DNA of 11,482 nucleotides from contig DDUX01000034.1 of the NCBI GenBank assembly GCA_002345025.1, positions 1 through 11,482 of the forward strand, written 5' to 3'. Source of the stretch: Candidatus Accumulibacter iunctus. GTDB taxonomy: Bacteria; Pseudomonadota; Gammaproteobacteria; Burkholderiales; Rhodocyclaceae. Shown here piece by piece: positions 6,903 to 11,482 of the stretch; position 1 is the stretch's first letter; each line of letters begins with the position of its first letter. A program made the translations under genes and the position numbers. The notes under the pieces are model-generated. The model had not been told where the DNA came from. It did not search any database and saw only the letters and a program-made list of their open reading frames with translations.

Positions 6903-9900
6903 TCGGACCGAACCTGTCGGAATGGGCGCTCAAAAAGCGCTCGCTGGTCGTCTTACTGATGATCCTGGCCGTGGTGGCCGGCGTCATGTCCTTCTTCAAG
7001 CTGGGGCGCGGCGAGGACCCGGCGATCACCACGCGCACGATGGTCGTCGCGGCCGGCTGGCCCGGTGCGACGGTGGACGAGACCATGAAGCAGGTCACGG
7101 AGCGGCTCGAGCGCACGCTGCAGGAGACGGACTACCTCGATCGCCTGCGCAGCTACACGATCGCCGGGCAGACGACGATCTTCGTCGACCTGAAGCAAGC
7201 GACGCCGCCGCACAAGATTCCCGACATCTGGTACCAGGTGCGCAAGAACATCGGCGACATGCGCCACGCGCTGCCGCAGGGCGTGCTCGGGCCGTTCCTC
7301 AACGACGACTTCGGCGACACCTTCGGCATCATCTATGGGTTCACGGCCGACGGCTTCGGTTTCCGCGAACTGCGCGACCACGTCGAGGCGGCGCGCTCGC
7401 GGCTGCTGCAGGTGCCCGACGTGTCGAAGATCGAGGTCATGGGCGCGCAGGACGAGCAGATCTTCATCGAGTTTTCAACCGAGCGGCTGGCCGGCCTGCG
7501 CCTGAACCTGAGCCAGATCGTCGCCACGCTGCAGGCGCAGAACCTGGTGCGTCCGGCCGGGACGATCCAGGGCGAGCAGGAGCGGGTGTTCCTGCGCGTG
7601 ACCGGCGCCTTCGACTCGGAGCGCGACATCGAGGCGGTGAACATCGTCGCCGGCGAGCGCATCTTCCGCCTCGGCGACATCGCCACGGTGCGCCGTGGCT
7701 TCACCGACCCGCCGCAGCCGATGTTCCGCGTCAACGGCAAGCCGGCCATCGGCCTGGCCATTGCCATGCGCGACGCCGGCGACATCCTGGCGCTCGGCGA
7801 GAACGTGCGCAAGGAGATGGCCGAGATCAAGGCCAACCTGCCGGTCGGCATCGAGCCGGTGCTGGTCGCCGACCAGGCGGTCACCGTCGATATCGCGATC
7901 AACGACTTCATGACCTCGCTCTGGCAGGCCATCGTCATCATTCTCGTGTGCAGTTTCGTCAGTCTGGGGATGCGCCCGGGCACCGTGGTGGCGCTGGCCA
8001 TTCCGCTGACGATGGCGATCGTCTTCGCAGTGATGGACGTGGCCAACATCGACCTGCACCGCATCTCGCTGGGCGCGCTGATCATCGCGCTCGGGATGCT
8101 GGTCGACGACGCGATGACCACGGTGGACGCGATGCTGCGCCGGCTGGGCGCCGGCGACAGCCCGGACCAGGCCGCGACCTTTGCCTACCGCACGCTGGCC
8201 GCGCCGATGCTGATCGGCACGCTGGTGACGATCGCCGCCTTCGTGCCGATCGGCTTCGCCAAGAGCTCTGCCGGCGAGTACACTTTCTCGATCTTCTCGG
8301 TGGTGGCCATCTCTCTGATCGTCTCGTGGCTGGTGGCGGTGATCTTTGCGCCGCTAATCGGCAAGGCGCTGCTCAAGCCGCCGAAGCAGCAGGAGACCGA
8401 ACCCAAGCCGGGCAGGCTGGTGCTGCTGTACAGCAGCTTCCTGCAGGCCGCGATCCGCATGAAGTGGCTGACCATCGGCATCACGGTTGCCGCCTTTGTC
8501 GCCGCGCTCTACCTGTCGAGCCACGTGTCGCGGCAGTTCTTTCCTTCCAGCGACCGCCCCGAGCTGACGGTGGACCTGACACTGCGCCAGAACGCGTCGA
8601 TCTTCGCGACGGAGCAGGAGGTCAAGCGGCTGGAAGAGATCCTGAAGACCGACCCCGACGTCGACCACTTCAGCAGCTACGTCGGTCGCGGCGCGATCCG
8701 CTTCATCCTGACGCTCGATGTTCAGTTGGCCAACCCCTTCTTCGGCCAGTTCGTCGTCGTGACCAAGGACCTCGATGCGCGCGAGCGGCTGCGGGTCAAG
8801 CTCGAGAAGGTGCTCGCCGAGCAGTTCCCCGGCGTCGTCTCGCGCGTGTCGCCGCTCGAGCTGGGGCCGCCGGTAGGCTGGCCGCTGCAATACCGCGTCT
8901 CCGGCCCGGACAATGACGAGGTGCGGCGTCTTTCGCTGGAACTGGCCAACGTGGTCGGCGCCGACCCGCGCACGCGGCACGTGCACTTCGACTGGATGGA
9001 GCCGGCGCGCCAGTTGCGCGTCAAGATCAACCAGGACCAGGCCCGGCAGCTCGGCGTCAGTTCGGCTGCGATTGCCGGTGTGCTCAACGCCGCCATCTCC
9101 GGCACGCCGGTGACGCAGGTGCGCGACGACATCTATCTGGTCAACGCTGTGGTGCGCGCCGCCGATGGTGAACGCGCCTCGTTCCAGACGCTGGCGTCAC
9201 TGCAGGTGCCGACGCCAAGCGGGCGCATGGTGCCGCTCCAGCAGTTCGCGACCTTCGTCGAGGAGCAGGAGTTCCCGGTGGTGTGGCGCCGCGACCGGGT
9301 GCCGACGCTGACGGTACGCGCCGACGTCAACCCTGGCGTGCTGCCCGACGACGTGGTGTCCGCGCTGGCACCGAAGATCGCCGAGTTCGGCGCCAGGCTG
9401 ACCAAGCCCTACAAGCTCGAGACCGGGGGCCTGTTCGAGGAGAGCCAGATCTCGCAGGCCTCGGTGTTCGCGGTGGTGCCGCTGATGATCGTGCTGATGC
9501 TGCTGGCGATGATGGTCATGCTGGTCAGCTTCCGCCGCCTGGCGATGGTGATGGCGATCCTGCCGCTGGGGCTGATCGGCGTCGTGCTGTCGCTGCTGCT
9601 GTTCAACCGTCCGCTGGGCTTCGTCGCCATCCTCGGCATCCTGGCGCTGCTCGGCATGATCGCCAAGAACGCGGTCATCCTGATCGTCTCGATCGAGGAG
9701 GAGCGCGCCAGCGGCCTCGCCGTGCGCGATGCCGTTCTGACCTGCGCCACCAACCGTTTTCGGCCGATGATGCTGGCCGCGATGTCCACCGTGCTCGGCC
9801 TGCTCCCGATCGCGCCCACCGTGTTCTGGGGCCCGATGGCCTTTGCCATCATGGGCGGCCTGTTGGTGGCGACGCTGCTGACGCTGGTCTTCCTGCCCAC

Positions 9901-9970
9901 GGTATACATGACGGTTTTCGGCAACGAGAAGACGCCGATGGCTGATGCCGTGGCGGTGGAGCAATCGTGA
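6899..9970 (+). CDS. RND efflux pump permease, TriC/VexK-like HAE-1 type
   Basis: A 1,023-residue proton-driven inner-membrane pump, full length for the RND superfamily. GTG 6899 is chosen because GGAGG (6887-6891) lies seven bases upstream and the protein then starts IGPNLSEWALKKRSLVVLLM, a classic RND N-terminal helix; the frame is open further upstream only inside the adaptor gene. Two repeats of large periplasmic loop plus helices are visible. Proton-relay residues are intact: GMLVDDAMTT in helix 4 (Asp403, Asp404) and MIAKNAVILIV in helix 10 (Lys923). The N-terminal third (GEDPAITTRTMVV, YQVRKNIGDMRHALPQG, GPFLNDDFGDTFG) resembles from memory the TriC/MexK/VexK branch, which exports biocides, drugs or detergents. 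The substrate is not predictable here. The gene overlaps the adaptor by four bases. No outer-membrane factor is encoded in the window, as in the Pseudomonas TriABC system, which uses a separately encoded OpmH. Confidence 0.95.
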   Translation: MIGPNLSEWALKKRSLVVLLMILAVVAGVMSFFKLGRGEDPAITTRTMVVAAGWPGATVDETMKQVTERLERTLQETDYLDRLRSYTIAGQTTIFVDLKQATPPHKIPDIWYQVRKNIGDMRHALPQGVLGPFLNDDFGDTFGIIYGFTADGFGFRELRDHVEAARSRLLQVPDVSKIEVMGAQDEQIFIEFSTERLAGLRLNLSQIVATLQAQNLVRPAGTIQGEQERVFLRVTGAFDSERDIEAVNIVAGERIFRLGDIATVRRGFTDPPQPMFRVNGKPAIGLAIAMRDAGDILALGENVRKEMAEIKANLPVGIEPVLVADQAVTVDIAINDFMTSLWQAIVIILVCSFVSLGMRPGTVVALAIPLTMAIVFAVMDVANIDLHRISLGALIIALGMLVDDAMTTVDAMLRRLGAGDSPDQAATFAYRTLAAPMLIGTLVTIAAFVPIGFAKSSAGEYTFSIFSVVAISLIVSWLVAVIFAPLIGKALLKPPKQQETEPKPGRLVLLYSSFLQAAIRMKWLTIGITVAAFVAALYLSSHVSRQFFPSSDRPELTVDLTLRQNASIFATEQEVKRLEEILKTDPDVDHFSSYVGRGAIRFILTLDVQLANPFFGQFVVVTKDLDARERLRVKLEKVLAEQFPGVVSRVSPLELGPPVGWPLQYRVSGPDNDEVRRLSLELANVVGADPRTRHVHFDWMEPARQLRVKINQDQARQLGVSSAAIAGVLNAAISGTPVTQVRDDIYLVNAVVRAADGERASFQTLASLQVPTPSGRMVPLQQFATFVEEQEFPVVWRRDRVPTLTVRADVNPGVLPDDVVSALAPKIAEFGARLTKPYKLETGGLFEESQISQASVFAVVPLMIVLMLLAMMVMLVSFRRLAMVMAILPLGLIGVVLSLLLFNRPLGFVAILGILALLGMIAKNAVILIVSIEEERASGLAVRDAVLTCATNRFRPMMLAAMSTVLGLLPIAPTVFWGPMAFAIMGGLLVATLLTLVFLPTVYMTVFGNEKTPMADAVAVEQS

Positions 9971-10041
9971 TGACGTCGCCGCCGGCGGCGATGCCGCTCA
10001 GCCGGCACGGCGCCCGGACCGTGACGGAGCAGGGCGCATGA
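9970..10041 (+). CDS. possible 23-codon mini-ORF linking the pump gene to the repeat
   Basis: The ATG (9970-9972) shares its A with the pump TGA stop (TGATG). The frame encodes MTSPPAAMPLSRHGARTVTE plus three residues and ends in TGA inside an ATGA overlap with the next mini-ORF. No separate Shine-Dalgarno is obvious. The peptide resembles nothing known to me and contains the palindrome at 9976-9991. A chance frame is quite possible; its interest is positional. Confidence 0.2.
   Translation: MTSPPAAMPLSRHGARTVTEQGA
9976..9991 (+). other. 16-base perfect palindrome after the pump gene
   Basis: TCGCCGCCGGCGGCGA begins six bases after the pump stop codon. It is fully self-complementary and could fold as a six-base stem with a CCGG loop. 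No T-run follows. It could be a weak stop, an mRNA stabiliser or a protein-binding site between the pump and antiporter parts of the cluster. It lies inside the mini-ORF at 9970-10041. Confidence 0.4.
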
Positions 10042-10103
10042 ACGCGCCGGGCCGTTCCCAAGCACTCCTCACGGAGCGCGCAGCGCGGAGGGTTGTCCGG
10101 TGA
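10038..10103 (+). repeat. short interspersed repeat, copy A (upstream of mnhE)
   Basis: This copy and copy B (11182-11241) share an identical 16-base core GCGCCGGGCCGTTCCC (10044-10059), an equal 15-base spacing and an identical AGCGCGCAG (10075-10083). That is 33 of 40 bases without gaps. Copy A has seven extra bases before a shared 13-base tail matching at 9 positions. Its end carries GGAGGG (10087-10092) seven bases before the mnhE GTG. The whole element reads as a 21-codon ORF from ATG 10038, with TGA at 10101-10103 overlapping the mnhE start as GTGA. Confidence 0.6.
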
Positions 10104-10606
10104 CCGGCGTGCACGGAGGTGGTCTGACCCGTGCTCTGGCCGTGCGTGCGGTGTTGTATTTTGCCCTGTGGATCGTCGTCGACCAGAGCGCCAAGCCGGC
10201 GAACCTGGTGTTCGGCCTGCTGACCAGCGCTGCGGCCACCTGGGCCAGCGTCAAGCTGCTGCCGCCGGCCAGCGGCGGCGTGCGCCTCGGCCAACTGCTG
10301 CTGCTCCTGCCGCGCTTCCTGTGGCAGTCGCTGGTGGCCGGCACCGATGTCGCGCGCCGCGCCTTCGCACCGCAGCCGCGCTTGCAGCCGGGCTTCGTCG
10401 ACTATCCCGTTGGGCTGCCACGCGGTGCGGGGCGCAACGCCTTCGAGTTGATCGCCAGCCTGATGCCGGGCACGGTGGCCAGCGACGGAACACCGGAGAT
10501 GATCGAGTTCCATTGCCTCGACACGGGGCAAGCGGTGGTCGAGCAACTGGCCGCCGAGGAGCGCGCCTACGCCAGGGCGCTGCAGCCGGAGCCGCGCGAT
10601 GGCTGA
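10100..10606 (+). CDS. mnhE: Mrp/Mnh-type cation/proton antiporter subunit E
   Basis: A 168-residue MnhE/MrpE-family subunit of the multi-subunit Na+(or K+)/H+ antiporter in the inner membrane. The helices lie at about residues 10-60 (RAVLYFALWIVVDQ, then ANLVFGLLTSAAATWASVKLL) and 65-80 (LGQLLLLLPRFLWQSLVAGT). The conserved soluble tail has the family motif around FELIASLMPGTVAS and then IEFHCLDTG at about residues 113-145. GTG 10100 is chosen because GGAGGG (10087-10092) is seven bases upstream. That site belongs to repeat copy A. The gene overlaps mnhF by eight bases. It is the first recognisable antiporter gene here, giving the order E-F-G-(MbhD-like) as in the rearranged Mrp or Mbh-type clusters rather than the ABCDEFG order of Bacillus. 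Confidence 0.9.
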   Translation: MTGVHGGGLTRALAVRAVLYFALWIVVDQSAKPANLVFGLLTSAAATWASVKLLPPASGGVRLGQLLLLLPRFLWQSLVAGTDVARRAFAPQPRLQPGFVDYPVGLPRGAGRNAFELIASLMPGTVASDGTPEMIEFHCLDTGQAVVEQLAAEERAYARALQPEPRDG

Positions 10607-10895
10607 GTTTCTGCTCTCCGCGGCGGCTTTCGTCGTGCTGATGGTGGCCGTCGGCCTGGTGCGCGTGGCGCGCGGACCGGGCCGCGCCGAGCGCATGATG
10701 GCTGCGCAACTGCTGGGCACCGGCGCCATCAGCGCGCTGCTGCTGTTCGGAGCGGCCTCCGGCGACCGGGCGATGTTCGACGTGGCACTGACGCTGGCGC
10801 TGCTCTCCGCCTTCGCGTCGATCGCCTTCGTCAAGTTCGCACTGCGCCAGGACCAGAAAGTCGCCGACGACGATGCCACGGAGGGTGCAAGGTGA
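10599..10895 (+). CDS. mnhF: Mrp/Mnh-type cation/proton antiporter subunit F
   Basis: A 98-residue membrane subunit F with three helices: residues 3-22 (LLSAAAFVVLMVAVGLVRV), 36-52 (AAQLLGTGAISALLLFG) and 60-82. The family motif RVARGPGRAERMMAAQLLGT at about residues 22-41 and DVALTLALLSAFASIAFVKF near the end identify it. ATG 10599 is preceded by CCGGAG (10586-10591) at seven bases. It overlaps mnhE by eight bases and shares GTGA with mnhG, so translation is likely coupled. It is a small structural subunit of the antiporter complex. Confidence 0.92.
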   Translation: MAEFLLSAAAFVVLMVAVGLVRVARGPGRAERMMAAQLLGTGAISALLLFGAASGDRAMFDVALTLALLSAFASIAFVKFALRQDQKVADDDATEGAR

Positions 10896-11185
10896 GCGTT
10901 GTGCTCGACGTCTTCAGCATTGTCGCCATTGTCGCTGGCCTGGTGTTCTTTCTCGCCGGCACGGTCGGGCTGTTGCGCTTTCCCGATGCCTACACGCGGC
11001 TGCATGCGCTGACCAAGGCCGACAACCTGGGCGTCGCGCTGGTGGTCACCGGTCTGCTGCCGCAAATGGATGGCGTGCTCGCGGCGCTGAAGCTGGTGCT
11101 GGTGTGGCTGCTGGTGATGCTGTCCAGCGGGGCGGTGTCGCAGCTCATCGCGCGCTCGGTGCGGCGCCGGGAATGCAGCGAATGA
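10892..11185 (+). CDS. mnhG: Mrp/Mnh-type cation/proton antiporter subunit G
   Basis: A 97-residue three-helix subunit G of the same antiporter. The family signature GTVGLLRFPDAYTRLHALTK at about residues 23-42 is followed by ADNLGVALVVTGLL and a final helix LKLVLVWLLVMLSSGAVSQL. GTG 10892 is supported by GGAGG (10880-10884) seven bases upstream and overlaps the mnhF stop by four bases. The TGA stop (11183-11185) lies in an ATGA overlap with the mini-ORF formed by repeat copy B, so the next antiporter gene is displaced by about 50 bases. Confidence 0.93.
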   Translation: MSVVLDVFSIVAIVAGLVFFLAGTVGLLRFPDAYTRLHALTKADNLGVALVVTGLLPQMDGVLAALKLVLVWLLVMLSSGAVSQLIARSVRRRECSE

Positions 11186-11241
11186 GCGGCGCCGGGCCGT
11201 TCCCCGACGCTCATCCCGAAGCGCGCAGGGTAGTCGAATGA
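11182..11241 (+). repeat. short interspersed repeat, copy B (between mnhG and the MbhD-like gene)
   Basis: This is the second copy of the element at 10038-10103: core 11189-11204, AGCGCGCAG at 11220-11228, and a tail carrying CAGGG (11226-11230) seven bases before the next ATG. It reads as a 19-codon ORF, MSGAGPFPDAHPEARRVVE. It starts in the ATGA shared with the mnhG stop and ends in the ATGA shared with the following gene. The peptide from copy A ends similarly (AARRVVR against EARRVVE). The element lacks the seven-base CGCGGAG insertion present in copy A. Confidence 0.6.
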
Positions 11242-11482
11242 CGGCGCTCGTCAGCCTGGTCGTTGCATTGCTGCTGCTGTGGCTGGCGCTGTGGACCGTG
11301 GTCGCGCGCGACGCCTTCGTGGCGGTAGCCGGTTTCGTCGTCTACGGCTTGCTGCTGTCGCTGGTGTGGGTGCGCCTCGCCGGCATCGACGTCGCGCTGA
11401 CCGAGGCGGCCATCGGCGGCGGCCTGACCGGCGCGCTGTTGCTCGGTGCCGTGGGGCGGCTGCGCGGCACCGAGGCGGCGGC
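11238..11482 (+). CDS. MbhD/DUF4040-like (or MnhB-type) antiporter subunit, cut by right edge
   Basis: The frame from ATG 11238 is open to the right edge (81 full codons). It encodes hydrophobic helices at residues 1-22 (MTALVSLVVALLLLWLALWT) and 26-45, followed by VRLAGIDVALTEAAIGGGLT and GALLLGAVGRLRG. The DVALTEAAIGGGLTGA pattern fits the MbhD/DUF4040 domain, found next to or fused with MnhB in antiporter and membrane-hydrogenase clusters. The Shine-Dalgarno CAGGG (11226-11230) comes from repeat copy B and the ATG overlaps the mini-ORF stop by four bases. The gene follows E, F and G in the order expected for such clusters. Whether it continues into a fused MnhB domain cannot be seen. Confidence 0.8.
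   Translation, partial: MTALVSLVVALLLLWLALWTVVARDAFVAVAGFVVYGLLLSLVWVRLAGIDVALTEAAIGGGLTGALLLGAVGRLRGTEAA

Overview
The window is GC-rich bacterial chromosome with strongly GC-biased third codon positions and many GTG starts. It carries a GntP-type permease, a large MscS-family channel, a two-gene RND efflux pump and an Mrp/Mnh-type cation/proton antiporter locus. This mix suggests a proteobacterium, most likely a betaproteobacterium. That placement is inferred from gene content and composition; there is no rRNA or marker gene to confirm it. I found no tRNA, rRNA, insertion sequence, phage gene or CRISPR array.

Layout. Bases 1-755 (minus strand) hold the N-terminal half of a GntP-family permease that runs off the left edge; the outermost ~100 bases look like poor contig-end sequence. 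Bases 756-1008 hold a candidate promoter and operator-like palindromes for that permease. Bases 1009-3465 (minus) encode an 818-residue MscS-family mechanosensitive channel. Bases 3466-4308 are a long divergent gap with no convincing gene. It holds a candidate channel promoter, a perfect 13-bp stem-loop, and one unrecognised minus-strand ORF that touches the channel start codon. Bases 4309-5703 (plus) encode a DUF2252 protein.

From 5790 to the right edge, all genes lie on the plus strand and are packed end to end: a lipoprotein membrane-fusion adaptor, a TriC/VexK-like RND pump, then Mrp/Mnh subunits E, F and G and the start of an MbhD/DUF4040-like subunit. The outer-membrane channel for the pump is not in the window. 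The other antiporter subunits (C, D, A and B types) would be expected beyond the right edge.

The most unusual feature is in the antiporter part. Two diverged copies of a ~60-base sequence sit at otherwise tight gene junctions, before mnhE and before the MbhD-like gene. In each copy the repeat forms a mini-ORF that begins on an ATGA overlap and ends in the start codon of the next gene, and it supplies that gene's ribosome binding site. With one further mini-ORF after the pump gene, each stop codon from the adaptor to the right edge overlaps the next start codon.
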